A stretch of 64,000 bases of DNA, taken from positions 682,001-746,000 of the forward strand of contig JALCUE010000001.1 of the NCBI GenBank assembly GCA_022655215.1. The letters are read 5' to 3'. The notes beneath the pieces are model-generated. The model searched no databases, was not told where the DNA came from, and was given only the letters and a program-made list of their open reading frames with translations. The translations under genes and the position numbers were made by a program. The stretch is from Atopobiaceae bacterium (GTDB lineage Bacteria > Actinomycetota > Coriobacteriia > Coriobacteriales > Atopobiaceae). Numbering within the stretch: the first letter of the stretch is position 1; each line of letters opens with the position of its first letter. This document shows positions 19,043 through 27,894 of the stretch, in pieces.

Positions 19043-21130
19043 ATGGCCGATTCACGTGATTTCCTGCTCGAGATCGGATGCGAGGAGCTTCCCTCCGCGC
19101 CTCTCATCCATGCGATAGACCAACTCGGCAAGCTCATCTCGAAGGGTCTGAACGAGGCCGGCCTCGCCCATGGCGATGTCACCACCCTTTCGAGCCCCAG
19201 GAGGCTCTCCGTCATGGTCTCCTCCGTGGCCGAGGCCACCGAGGAGGTCCACCAGGTCATGAGAGGGCCGGCCGCGGCCATAGCCTTCGATGCCGACGGC
19301 AATCCAACCAAGGCCGCGCAGGGCTTCGCGCGTGGCAAGGGACTCGATGTCTCCGACCTCGTCACGAGGCAGGACGAGGACGGCAAGACCTACGTGTTCG
19401 CCGAGGTCTCGACCCCCTCGAGGTCGGCGTTCGATATCCTCGGTTCTCTTTGCGAGGAAGTCATCCCCGCGCTTGACTGGCCCCGCTCGCAGCGCTGGGG
19501 CGCGAACCACGAGCGCTTCGGGCGTCCCGTCCGCTGGATCTGCTGCCTGTTCGGCAATGACGTCGTCCCCGTCTCCTTCGCGGACGTCACCTCGTCCAAC
19601 GTGACCTTCGGTCACAGGGTCCTTTCTCCGGGGGCTCACGTCGTGGAGAACCCCGCGGCTTATGTGAGCGTCCTCGAGTCCGCGCACGTTCTTGGCGAGA
19701 AGAGGCGCCGCGAGGTCATCAACCAGGGAATCGAGCGCATAGAGTCCGAGGTGTCCGGACATGTCGACACGCCCAAGCGCGTGTTCGACGAGGTGGTCAA
19801 CCTCTGCGAGTGGCCCACGGTCCTCGTCGGAAGGTTCGACGAGGAGTTCCTCGCCGTCCCGCATGAGATCATCTGCGAGTCCATGCTCACGAACCAGCGT
19901 TACTTCCCGATCTACTCTCCTGGCGGAGACCTCATGAGGGAGTTCGTCGTCGTCTCGAACGGCGACCCGACTTGCTCCGAGACGATCGTCGACGGCAACG
20001 AGCGTGTCGTCAGGGCTCGGCTCGATGACGCCAAGTTCTTCTATGAGGAGGACCTCAAGCAACCCCTCGATTCTTATGTCGACAGGCTCTCGACCGTCGT
20101 CTTCCAGGAGAAGCTTGGCACGGTCCTGCAGAAGACGCAGCGCATGGAGCACATCGCCCCTGAGGTGGCGCGTGTCAGCGATCTCGACGCCGTCGTCGCG
20201 GCGCATGCGACCAGAGCCGCGCATCTCGCCAAGGCCGACCTCGTGACGCAGGCCGTCATCGAGTTCACGAGCCAGCAGGGCGTCATGGGTGGGTACTACG
20301 CCCATGCCGCCGGCGAGCCCGACGACGTCTGTGACGCGATCCGTGACCAGTACCGTCCGAGGTTCGCCGGAGACGAACTCCCCGCCGACCAGGTCGGACG
20401 CTGCGTCGCCGTCGCTGACAAGCTCGATACCATCTGTGGGATGTTCGCCATCGACGAACCGCCCACGGGCTCATCGGACCCGTTCGCCGTGAGGCGAAGC
20501 GCGATCGGCGTCATCAACATCCTCCGCGAGATGCCCGAGGGCGACCTCGCGCGTCTCATCCAGGTCTCCCTTGGTGCCTACGCCGGCCAGGGGCTCGAGT
20601 TCGACATGGCGAAGACGTCCTCGTCGGTCGAGGACTTCTTCCTCGGCAGGCTCGCGACCATCGCACGCGAGGAGGGTGTCTCGCCTGACACGATCGACGC
20701 CGTCTCCTCCGTTCGCGTCATCGACCCGAAGGAGTATCTGATGAGGGCGCACGCCCTCGAGGACGCTCGCTCCGGCGAGCCCGAGCTGTTCGATGACCTT
20801 GCCGTCGCCTATGCAAGGGCCGCCCATCTTGGCGACGCCTCTCTCGGGTGCTCCGTCGACGAATCGCTCCTCTCCGAACCGGAGCGGGCCCTTCTCGACG
20901 CCTGCGAGGCAGGGGAGACCGCCGTCGCGGACGCCCTCGGCCGCGGCGAGTACTCAGCCGCGATAGCCGCGCTGGCCAACCTCAGGGAGCCGATCGACAG
21001 GTTCTTCGACGAGGTGCTCGTCATGGATGACGACGAGGCCATCCGTACCAACAGGGTGCGTCTTCTCAACCGTTTCGCCGGCGTCTTCGGCGATGTGGCC
21101 GACATCGGCGCACTCGCCAGGAAGAAGTAG
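19043..21130 (+). CDS. glyS: Glycyl-tRNA synthetase beta subunit
   Basis: 695 residues, the normal beta-subunit length. N-terminal FLLEIGCEELPSAPL and the HD-like region with HATRAAHLAKADLVTQ and GVMGGYYA match the family. The C-terminal domain binds the tRNA anticodon. Start ATG 19043 follows the glyQ stop by one base, with GGGGAGG in the glyQ end. Together with GlyQ it forms the complete heterotetrameric enzyme. Confidence 0.97.
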   Translation: MADSRDFLLEIGCEELPSAPLIHAIDQLGKLISKGLNEAGLAHGDVTTLSSPRRLSVMVSSVAEATEEVHQVMRGPAAAIAFDADGNPTKAAQGFARGKGLDVSDLVTRQDEDGKTYVFAEVSTPSRSAFDILGSLCEEVIPALDWPRSQRWGANHERFGRPVRWICCLFGNDVVPVSFADVTSSNVTFGHRVLSPGAHVVENPAAYVSVLESAHVLGEKRRREVINQGIERIESEVSGHVDTPKRVFDEVVNLCEWPTVLVGRFDEEFLAVPHEIICESMLTNQRYFPIYSPGGDLMREFVVVSNGDPTCSETIVDGNERVVRARLDDAKFFYEEDLKQPLDSYVDRLSTVVFQEKLGTVLQKTQRMEHIAPEVARVSDLDAVVAAHATRAAHLAKADLVTQAVIEFTSQQGVMGGYYAHAAGEPDDVCDAIRDQYRPRFAGDELPADQVGRCVAVADKLDTICGMFAIDEPPTGSSDPFAVRRSAIGVINILREMPEGDLARLIQVSLGAYAGQGLEFDMAKTSSSVEDFFLGRLATIAREEGVSPDTIDAVSSVRVIDPKEYLMRAHALEDARSGEPELFDDLAVAYARAAHLGDASLGCSVDESLLSEPERALLDACEAGETAVADALGRGEYSAAIAALANLREPIDRFFDEVLVMDDDEAIRTNRVRLLNRFAGVFGDVADIGALARKK

Positions 21131-21192
21131 CTCCATCGGTGTATCCTGTGCGAGAGCATCGGTATCTCGCCGTAGACATTAGGGAGGGCGTC

Positions 21193-22065
21193 GTGACGGT
21201 TAACTTTGACCAGAACGAAGAGGACTACAACGATGACGCTGCGATCGTGCATGTCATCTCCGATTCGCTCGGTGACACAGCCAGCGGCGTCGTGGGTGCC
21301 GCGGCGGGTCAGTTCGAGAGGGGCTCGGTGCACATCAAGCGCCTATCGAAGGTGACCGACATCGAGCAGGTCCGTGCGTACTTCGACGAGAACGCGGACC
21401 CCAACCACCCCACGGCCGTCTTCCACACCATCGTGGACTCCAGCCTGAGGAACGAGGTCCGTCACGAGCTCGACAGGAGGGGCATCCCTTCCATCGACCT
21501 CATCGGCCCTGCCATCTCGGTGCTCTCGACCCTCACCGGCTCCGAGCCCATGAACCTCCCGGGCGCGATCCACAACACCGATGACCGTTACTTCCGTCGC
21601 GTCGAGGCCATGGAGTACTTCGTCGAGCATGATGACGGACGCAATCCCCAGGACCTTCCCACCGCCGACGTCGTCCTCGTCGGCGTCTCCAGGACGTCCA
21701 AGACGCCGCTCTCGATGTATCTTGCGTTCCTCGGTTTCAAGGTCGCGAACGTGCCCCTCGCCCTTGGCGTGAACCCCCCTGCGGAGCTCGCCGACGTCGA
21801 TCCCGGCCGTGTCTTCGGCCTCGTCTCCACCACCGACACGCTTGCCACCATCAGGCAGAGCAGGCTCTCCGATGACGCGGCCTATGCCGTCGCCAGCTCG
21901 TATGCGGACCCGCAGGAGATCAGCGTCGAGCAGATGGAGGCTCGCGCCGAGATGAAGAAGCTCGGCTGCATCGTCATCCACACCGAGAACAAGGCTGTCG
22001 AGGAGACCGCCGCCGAGATCATCGAGCATGTCGAGGCCCTGGACAAGGCGCGCAGCAACTCCTGA
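21193..22065 (+). CDS. Pyruvate phosphate dikinase regulatory protein (bifunctional kinase/phosphorylase, DUF299)
   Basis: 290 residues from GTG 21193 behind AGGGAGGG. A start 54 bases earlier adds a tail unlike the family. VHVISDSLGDTASGVVGAA is the N-terminal family signature, and GVSRTSKTPLSMYLA (about residue 165) is the P-loop. These proteins inactivate PPDK by ADP-dependent threonine phosphorylation next to its catalytic histidine and reactivate it by phosphate-dependent removal. The target ppdK is the next gene, supporting the assignment strongly. A hairpin terminator follows, so the two genes are probably transcribed separately. Confidence 0.93.
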   Translation: MTVNFDQNEEDYNDDAAIVHVISDSLGDTASGVVGAAAGQFERGSVHIKRLSKVTDIEQVRAYFDENADPNHPTAVFHTIVDSSLRNEVRHELDRRGIPSIDLIGPAISVLSTLTGSEPMNLPGAIHNTDDRYFRRVEAMEYFVEHDDGRNPQDLPTADVVLVGVSRTSKTPLSMYLAFLGFKVANVPLALGVNPPAELADVDPGRVFGLVSTTDTLATIRQSRLSDDAAYAVASSYADPQEISVEQMEARAEMKKLGCIVIHTENKAVEETAAEIIEHVEALDKARSNS

Positions 22066-22094
22066 AACCCCATATCATGATTGCAATGTGACGG

Positions 22095-22127
22095 TCGGAC
22101 CTCGCTCAGGTGGGGTCCGATTTCATT
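22095..22127 (+). terminator. Rho-independent terminator after the PPDK regulatory gene
   Basis: TCGGACC (22095-22101) pairs with GGTCCGA (22114-22120); tail TTTCATT. The rest of the 290-base gap 22066-22355 holds the ppdK leader. I see no clear promoter boxes or riboswitch in it. Confidence 0.7.
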
Positions 22128-22355
22128 TGTGCCATTTTGATGTTCGTACCCAAGGAAATGGCTCTCCATCGGACTGCCACGTAACACCCCGCTCGCGGAT
22201 TGATTGCATCCGTCAACCACTTCCAGCTGACATAGCGGCGCATCTATCGGAAAATGGGCACCAGTTCCAAAGAGCGTCCGTTCGCGCTTTCCATGCGGTC
22301 GGGCGTGTATCCGTCGCTGCGCGTCATCTTGGCGCGCGCTAGTCAAGGGAGAGAC

Positions 22356-25115
22356 ATGGCTGAGACCAAGCACGTATACCGCTTCGGCGCGGATGCCTCG
22401 GGCAAGGACGTGACCGAGGGCGCGTCGAAGATGAACTTCATCCTCGGCGGCAAGGGCGCGAACCTCGCGGAGATGGCCCGCATCGGCCTCCCCGTGCCTC
22501 CGGGATTCACCATCACCTGCCAGACCTGCGTCCAGTATTCCAGTGCCGGCAACGTCTGGGGCGCAGGCGTCCTCGACGAGATCCACGCGGCTCGTCTCGA
22601 CCTAGAGCAGCGCATGGGCAAGAAGCTTGGCGACAACGAGGACCCGCTGCTCGTCTCCGTCCGCTCCGGCGCTCCCTTCTCCATGCCCGGCATGATGGAC
22701 ACCGTCCTCAACCTCGGACTCAATGACGTCTCAGTCCAGGGCCTCATCAACCAGACCAAGAACGAGCGCTTCAGCTGGGACTCCTACCGCCGCTTCGTCC
22801 AGATGTTCTCCAACGTCGTCATGGGGGTCGACGCCGACCTCTTCGAGAATGCCATCACGAGCCGCAAGCTCATGAAGGGCGTCAAGTCCGACACCGACCT
22901 CACCTCCGATGACCTCAAGGCCCTCGTCGACGAGTTCAAGGAGATATTCTCCAAGAACGTCGACGGCACCCAGCACCCCGAGATCGTGGTCGACGGCAAG
23001 GTCACGTTCCCCGAGGACCCCTACGTACAGCTCAAGCTCGCCATCGAGGCCGTCTTCGGCAGCTGGAACAACGAGCGCGCCATCCTCTACCGCAAGCAGA
23101 ACAAGATCTCGGACGACCTCGGCACCGCCGTCAACGTCCAGGTCATGGTCTTCGGTAACAAGGGCGACACCTCCGCCACCGGCGTCGCCTTCACGCGCAA
23201 CCCCGCGACTGGCGAGAAGGAGTACTACGGGGACTTCCTGGTCAACGCACAGGGCGAGGACGTCGTCGCCGGCATCCGCAACACGCAGCCCATCGCCGAC
23301 CTCAAGAAGACCCCCGGCCTCGAGGAGGCAGGCCAGCAGCTCGAGGACATCTTCGTGACCCTCGAGAAGCACTACCGCGACATGATGGACATCGAGTTCA
23401 CCATCGAGCAGTCCAAGCTCTGGATGCTCCAGACGCGTGTCGGCAAGCGCACCGCCGCCTCAGCGCTGAAGTGCGCCATCGACATGGAGAAGGAGGGCTT
23501 CATCTCCAAGGAGGAGGCCGTCTGCCGCGTCAATCCCGCACAGCTTGACCAGCTCCTGCACCCCCAGCTCGATCCCAAGGCCAAGCTTGACGTCCTCGCC
23601 ACCGGCCTGAACGCCAGCCCTGGTGCCGCCGTCGGCGCCATCGTCTTCTCGTCCGCCGACGCCGTCGCCTCGGCCGAGGCTGGCAAGCCCTGCATCCTCG
23701 TCCGCTGGGAGACCAACCCCGATGACCTCAAGGGCATGGTCGCGGCCGAGGGCATCCTCACGAGCCATGGCGGCAAGACCAGCCACGCTGCCGTCATCGC
23801 GCGTGGCATGGGCGCTCCCTGCGTCTGCGGCGTCGAGGCCCTGAAGATCGACGCCTCCAAGAAGGAGGCCAAGGTCTCCGGAACCGACGTCGTGCTCCAT
23901 GAGGGCGACGTCATCACGATCGACGGCACCACCGGCCGTGTCGTGCTCGGCTCCGTCGGACTCGTCCGTCCCGAGCTCACCGGTGACCTCGAGACCATCC
24001 TCGACTGGGCCGACGAGATCAGGAACGATCCCAACCGCGGCCGCGTCATCGGCGTCCGTGCGAACGCCGACAACCCTGCAGACGCCGACCTCTCCCGTGA
24101 GTTCGGCGCAGAGGGCATCGGACTGTGCCGCACCGAGCACATGTTCCTGGGCGACCGCAAGCACATCATCCAGGACTACATCCTCGCCGATGACGAGGAC
24201 ACCAAGAAGCGCGCCCTCTCCGAGCTGCTCGAGGCTCAGACCGGTGACTTCCTTGGCATGTTCAAGGCCATGGACTCCCGCGTCGTCATCGTGCGTCTTC
24301 TCGATCCGCCCCTGCACGAGTTCCTCGACAACCCTCGTGACCTCGCGATCGAGATCGCCGTTGCCGAGGCCAAGGGCGCATCCGAGGCGGAGCTCGCCGA
24401 CAAGCGCAAGCTGCTCGCGGAAATCGACTCGATGACCGAGGCCAACCCCATGCTCGGCCTTCGTGGTTGCCGCCTGGGCATCGTCTACCCCGAGCTCACC
24501 GACATGCAGATCCGTGCCATCGCGACGGCCACTGCCGAGCTCAAGAAGCAGGGCCTGTTCCCCATGCCTGAGATCATGATCCCGCTGGTCTCCACGGCCA
24601 ACGAGCTCAAGTTCCTGCGTGAGCAGGTCGAGGCTGACATCAAGGAGATCGCCGACAAGTACGGCCTTGAGCTCGACATCCCCATCGGAACCATGATCGA
24701 GCTGCCGCGTGCCGCGGTCACCTCCGAGGAGATCGGTAAGTACGCCGACTTCTACAGCTTCGGTACGAACGACCTCACGCAGACCACGTTCGGCTTCTCC
24801 CGCGACGACGTCGAGAGCGCGTTCATCCCGACGTACCTGCGCAAGAAGATTCTGCCTGTGAACCCGTTCGAGACCATCGACGACGGCGTGTGCAAGCTCG
24901 TCAAGATGGGCGTCGACGGCGGCAGGAAGGCGAACGCACGTCTTCAGGCCGGCGTCTGCGGCGAGCATGGCGGCGACCCCGACTCGATCTTCAAGTTCTA
25001 TGACCTCGGGCTCGACTACGTCAGCTGCTCTCCCTACCGTGTGCCCGTCGCACGCCTGACGGCATGCCAGGCCAAGATCAAGGCCAACGGCTCCATGGCT
25101 ATGGCCGACAAGTAG
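22356..25115 (+). CDS. ppdK: Pyruvate, phosphate dikinase
   Basis: 919 residues from ATG 22356 (AAGGGAGAG upstream). It interconverts pyruvate, ATP and phosphate with PEP, AMP and pyrophosphate. The order is N-terminal ATP-grasp domain (GGKGANLAEMARIGLPVPPG), central phosphohistidine domain and C-terminal PEP/pyruvate TIM barrel. The swivelling histidine is His477 in GGKTSHAAV; Thr475 is the residue expected to be phosphorylated by the regulatory protein upstream. The barrel contains GLCRTEHMF and a catalytic Cys in GVCGEHGGDP. Codon use is strongly biased, suggesting high expression; in anaerobes it commonly runs in the glycolytic direction. Confidence 0.97.
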   Translation: MAETKHVYRFGADASGKDVTEGASKMNFILGGKGANLAEMARIGLPVPPGFTITCQTCVQYSSAGNVWGAGVLDEIHAARLDLEQRMGKKLGDNEDPLLVSVRSGAPFSMPGMMDTVLNLGLNDVSVQGLINQTKNERFSWDSYRRFVQMFSNVVMGVDADLFENAITSRKLMKGVKSDTDLTSDDLKALVDEFKEIFSKNVDGTQHPEIVVDGKVTFPEDPYVQLKLAIEAVFGSWNNERAILYRKQNKISDDLGTAVNVQVMVFGNKGDTSATGVAFTRNPATGEKEYYGDFLVNAQGEDVVAGIRNTQPIADLKKTPGLEEAGQQLEDIFVTLEKHYRDMMDIEFTIEQSKLWMLQTRVGKRTAASALKCAIDMEKEGFISKEEAVCRVNPAQLDQLLHPQLDPKAKLDVLATGLNASPGAAVGAIVFSSADAVASAEAGKPCILVRWETNPDDLKGMVAAEGILTSHGGKTSHAAVIARGMGAPCVCGVEALKIDASKKEAKVSGTDVVLHEGDVITIDGTTGRVVLGSVGLVRPELTGDLETILDWADEIRNDPNRGRVIGVRANADNPADADLSREFGAEGIGLCRTEHMFLGDRKHIIQDYILADDEDTKKRALSELLEAQTGDFLGMFKAMDSRVVIVRLLDPPLHEFLDNPRDLAIEIAVAEAKGASEAELADKRKLLAEIDSMTEANPMLGLRGCRLGIVYPELTDMQIRAIATATAELKKQGLFPMPEIMIPLVSTANELKFLREQVEADIKEIADKYGLELDIPIGTMIELPRAAVTSEEIGKYADFYSFGTNDLTQTTFGFSRDDVESAFIPTYLRKKILPVNPFETIDDGVCKLVKMGVDGGRKANARLQAGVCGEHGGDPDSIFKFYDLGLDYVSCSPYRVPVARLTACQAKIKANGSMAMADK

Positions 25116-25139
25116 GCCGGCTCAGCATAGCGAGACAAG

Positions 25140-25174
25140 AGGGGAGGGGCCGATCGGGCCCCTCCCCTTCGCGT
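25140..25174 (+). terminator. Strong hairpin terminator after ppdK
   Basis: GGGGAGGGGCC (25141-25151) pairs with GGCCCCTCCCC (25157-25167) around a 5-base loop; an A-T pair extends it. The tail is TTCGCGTT instead of a U run. Confidence 0.7.
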
Positions 25175-25234
25175 TGGAAGCCGGGGCGTTATATGATTGC
25201 CGTGCAATACCGTATGCGAGGGGGGGGTGTCTGC

Positions 25235-26293
25235 ATGGGTGCCATCACGAGGGAGGATGTCGAGCGGCGGGAGCATGAGCTGCTCGCACCGGATGCCTGC
25301 TTCGCTGACGAGAGCCTCGGTAGGGTCACGCCCTGCCCGGACGACCCGCTGCGAACCTGCTTCCAGAGGGATCGCGACAGGATAGTCCATTCGAAGAGCT
25401 TCAGGAGACTCGCGCACAAGACGCAGGTCTTCCTCGCTCCCGAGGGAGACCACTACCGGACGCGGCTGTTGCACACACTCGAGGTCTCCCAGATCGCTCG
25501 CGACATCTCCCGCTCCCTCAGCCTCAACGAGGATCTCACCGAGGCCATAGCGCTCGGCCATGATCTCGGCCATACGCCCTTCGGACATACGGGCGAGTCA
25601 GCATTGTCACGTTCCATAGCACTGTATCGAGGGATCGATCCCTCCTCTCCGGAGGGACTTGGTCTGTTCCGTCATAACGAGCAGAGCGTGAGGGTCGTCG
25701 AGGTCCTGGAGAAGGATGGGCAGGGGCTCAACCTCTGTCGGGAGACCATCGATGGAATCAGATGCCATACGGGCAACCTGCGCGCGATGACGGAGGAAGG
25801 CCGGGTCGTGGCCGTCTCCGACCGCATCGCCTACGTCAACCATGATATCGACGACGCCATCAGGGCGGGACTCCTGAGTGAGGAGGACCTTCCTCGCGAC
25901 TCCTGTGCCATCCTCGGTGACACCTCTACCGAGAGGATAACGACCATGGTCTCCGACCTTGTCGAGAACTCCGTGCGTGAGGGTGACGTGGTCATGAGCC
26001 CGCACATATGGGATGCCATGATGTCTCTCAGGAGCTACCTCTTCGAGCACATCTACTCCAAGAGCGACGCCAAGGTGGAGGAACCGAAGGCGAACCTGCT
26101 CGTGAGCGAGCTGTTCGACCATTATGTCGAGAACATGGACGAGGTCCCGGAGGAATACAGGAAGAACGCCGTCGGTCACCCGGAGATTCAGGTCGCCGAT
26201 TACATCTCATGCATGACGGACAGATACGCGATCAGGACGTTCGAGCAGATCAAGGTGCCCCATGCCTGGAGCCTCGACCGTACGGTCGGATAG
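25235..26293 (+). CDS. dgt: Deoxyguanosinetriphosphate triphosphohydrolase-like HD protein
   Basis: 352 residues from ATG 25235, seven bases behind a run of eight G (25220-25227) acting as ribosome site. Segments FQRDRDRIVHSKSFRRLAHKTQVF, split around the Arg-rich core, and HTLEVSQIARDISRSL are typical. IALGHDLGHTPFGHTGE carries the HD metal ligands. These enzymes cleave dGTP and other dNTPs to deoxynucleoside plus tripolyphosphate. The gene is often annotated only as dGTPase-like, since substrate range varies. A TATGAT at 25192 may be its -10 box, without a well-spaced -35. The next gene starts 13 bases downstream. Confidence 0.9.
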   Translation: MGAITREDVERREHELLAPDACFADESLGRVTPCPDDPLRTCFQRDRDRIVHSKSFRRLAHKTQVFLAPEGDHYRTRLLHTLEVSQIARDISRSLSLNEDLTEAIALGHDLGHTPFGHTGESALSRSIALYRGIDPSSPEGLGLFRHNEQSVRVVEVLEKDGQGLNLCRETIDGIRCHTGNLRAMTEEGRVVAVSDRIAYVNHDIDDAIRAGLLSEEDLPRDSCAILGDTSTERITTMVSDLVENSVREGDVVMSPHIWDAMMSLRSYLFEHIYSKSDAKVEEPKANLLVSELFDHYVENMDEVPEEYRKNAVGHPEIQVADYISCMTDRYAIRTFEQIKVPHAWSLDRTVG

Positions 26294-26306
26294 GGGAGGA
26301 AGGCAG

Positions 26307-27275
26307 ATGAGCGAGGGTCGAGGCTTTGGAATCGTACGAGTGGTCATATCGCTGGCATTGCTCCTGTGCGGATGCGCTGCCGTCTACCTCGTGGCTACGG
26401 GACGCCTAGGTGCCCCTGCCTCCTCGACGCCTTCACAGACCGAGACCGCTTCGTCAGACACCGCGCTTGTCGAAGGCAAGTCGCTTGACACCTACAACTG
26501 GGCCCAGCTCTCACAGATCTCGAACGAGATCGAGCAGGCTGGAGGTGGGGAGGCCTCCGTCTCCGTCGCGCAGAAATACGGCATCCTCGACTCCACGGGA
26601 AGTCTCGTCGACCAGGCGAAGTCGGCCACGCTCTCCGATGGGACGACCGTCACGTTCCATGTCGCCGGCGTCATGCACGATACGAAGTCGGATGGCTCGG
26701 GTCTCGCGGGACTCACGTTCGTCTCCGATCAGGCCATCGCCTCCCGTTGCATGAACGACAGCGGGACCATGGACGGTGGTTGGGAGTCGTCCGACATGCG
26801 CTCTTGGCTCGCCTCGGATGGGATGGCCCTGCTCCCGAGCGATCTCACCTCCAGGATCGTCGCGGTCGACAAGCTCACGAACAACACGGGCGCGGCATAT
26901 GACTCGTCCTGCGTCACGACTACGTCCGACTCGCTCTGGCTCCTCTCGGCCAGGGAGGTCGTCGGCGACATCAACTGGTTCGCGCATGAGTACGGAGACG
27001 CGAGCTCGCACAATGACGTCACGCTCAACGCCGAGGGCGATCAGTACCAGCTCTTCTCGGAGAGGGGATGCTCGAGCTACTCGGACCCGCAGGGTGCTCT
27101 CGCCCGCACGTATCATGGCACAGCCTGCGAGTGGTCATACAGGACGCCCTATCAGGTCGTACTCGCATACGACGCGGGGAAGTACTTCTTCTACTGTGCC
27201 CTCGACACCGGATATCCCTATGGCCATGAGGACGCGGGCGTCTCGACGGGTGTGATCGTTGGATTCAGTCTCTAG
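26307..27275 (+). CDS. Membrane-anchored DUF6273-domain protein
   Basis: 322 residues from ATG 26307 (GGGGAGGA upstream). An N-terminal helix (about 8-30, VVISLALLLCGCAAVYLVA) anchors it. The LCGC there is not a standard lipobox, so a membrane anchor is likelier than a lipoprotein. A Ser/Thr/Pro-rich linker follows. The domain from about residue 100 has AGLTFVSDQAIASRCMN, SSDMRSWLASDGMALL and SLWLLSAREVVGD, the DUF6273 pattern of secreted and surface proteins of anaerobes. Function is unknown. It sits behind dgt with a good ribosome site, likely in the same operon. Confidence 0.7.
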   Translation: MSEGRGFGIVRVVISLALLLCGCAAVYLVATGRLGAPASSTPSQTETASSDTALVEGKSLDTYNWAQLSQISNEIEQAGGGEASVSVAQKYGILDSTGSLVDQAKSATLSDGTTVTFHVAGVMHDTKSDGSGLAGLTFVSDQAIASRCMNDSGTMDGGWESSDMRSWLASDGMALLPSDLTSRIVAVDKLTNNTGAAYDSSCVTTTSDSLWLLSAREVVGDINWFAHEYGDASSHNDVTLNAEGDQYQLFSERGCSSYSDPQGALARTYHGTACEWSYRTPYQVVLAYDAGKYFFYCALDTGYPYGHEDAGVSTGVIVGFSL

Positions 27276-27332
27276 GATGGCGGCTTCGGTCCGGTGCCGA
27301 TGATGCTTTGGTGCAGCGTCCGCTCGGGCCCC

Positions 27333-27361
27333 TTGCCGTCCGTGCATCCATGACATATACT
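27333..27361 (+). promoter_or_regulatory. Promoter of rplS
   Basis: TTGCCG (27333-27338) and TATACT (27356-27361) with a 17-base spacer. Transcription would start near 27368, giving a ~60-base leader. GTGTCG (27384-27389) can pair with CGGCAC (27404-27409) in it, a possible but weak L19 leader hairpin. Confidence 0.65.
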
Positions 27362-27427
27362 TCGGACTCGTGTGCAAACCTATGTGTCGGTTCGCGGGAG
27401 CGGCGGCACCTCTAGAGATGAGGAAAC

Positions 27428-27769
27428 ATGGACTACATCCGCGCCATCGAGCGTCAGCAGATCCGCGAGGACATCCCCGCAGTCATCGTTGGCGACAACG
27501 TCAAGGTGCACTACAAGATCAAGGAAGGCGACCGCGAGCGTCTGCAGGTCTTCCAGGGCGACGTCATCCGCATGTCCGGTGGCTCCAGCCGCGAGACCTT
27601 CACCGTCCGCAAGATCAGCTTCGGCGTCGGCGTGGAGAGGACCTTCCCGCTTCACAGCCCCAAGATCGCCAAGCTCGAGGTCGTCCGTCACGGTGACGTC
27701 AACCGTGCGAAGCTCTATTACCTTCGTGACCGTGTCGGCAAGGCGGCCCGTCTGCGCGAGAAGCGTTAG
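27428..27769 (+). CDS. rplS: Large ribosomal subunit protein bL19
   Basis: 113 residues, normal L19. [20 protein letters not shown] and [20 protein letters not shown] are family signatures. L19 sits at the 30S-50S interface. Unlike in Firmicutes, where rplS follows trmD, it is a single gene here with its own promoter and terminator. A block of glyQS, ppdK and dgt lies between it and trmD-lepB. The downstream neighbour rnhB is the usual one. Confidence 0.97.
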   Translation: MDYIRAIERQQIREDIPAVIVGDNVKVHYKIKEGDRERLQVFQGDVIRMSGGSSRETFTVRKISFGVGVERTFPLHSPKIAKLEVVRHGDVNRAKLYYLRDRVGKAARLREKR

Positions 27770-27795
27770 GCCGAGTGTCAAGACCTGTATCATCG

Positions 27796-27833
27796 AGGAC
27801 CGTCCCGTGCTGAGCGGGGCGGTCCTTTCGTTT
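27796..27833 (+). terminator. Rho-independent terminator after rplS
   Basis: AGGACCGTCCCG (27796-27807) pairs with CGGGGCGGTCCT (27815-27826), 12 base pairs with one G-U and a 7-base loop. The tail TTCGTTT carries a CG interruption. Confidence 0.8.
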
Positions 27834-27894
27834 GGACGGGCATCGTCGGGGTGACGTTGTCATTCGTGAGATCCGGGAAAGAGAAGGCCAAGTC

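Noticed and set aside
22128-22355. Riboswitch or small RNA upstream of ppdK
   Set aside because: No conserved element or stable, well-defined fold could be recognised by eye; only the terminator of the preceding gene is supported.
23460-24968. A 502-codon open frame on the minus strand inside ppdK
   Set aside because: It mirrors the strongly biased codons of ppdK; the protein is a low-complexity Leu/Val/Gly/Asp mixture without motifs.
25220-25227. Run of eight G as a phase-variation tract
   Set aside because: It lies outside the coding frame and serves as the dgt ribosome site. Length change would alter spacing only slightly, and there is no sign of a contingency locus.
27834-27894. rnhB start at GTG/upstream codons giving 285 residues
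   Set aside because: The longer start lies at the tail of the rplS terminator and lacks a ribosome site; ATG 27895 has AGAAGG.
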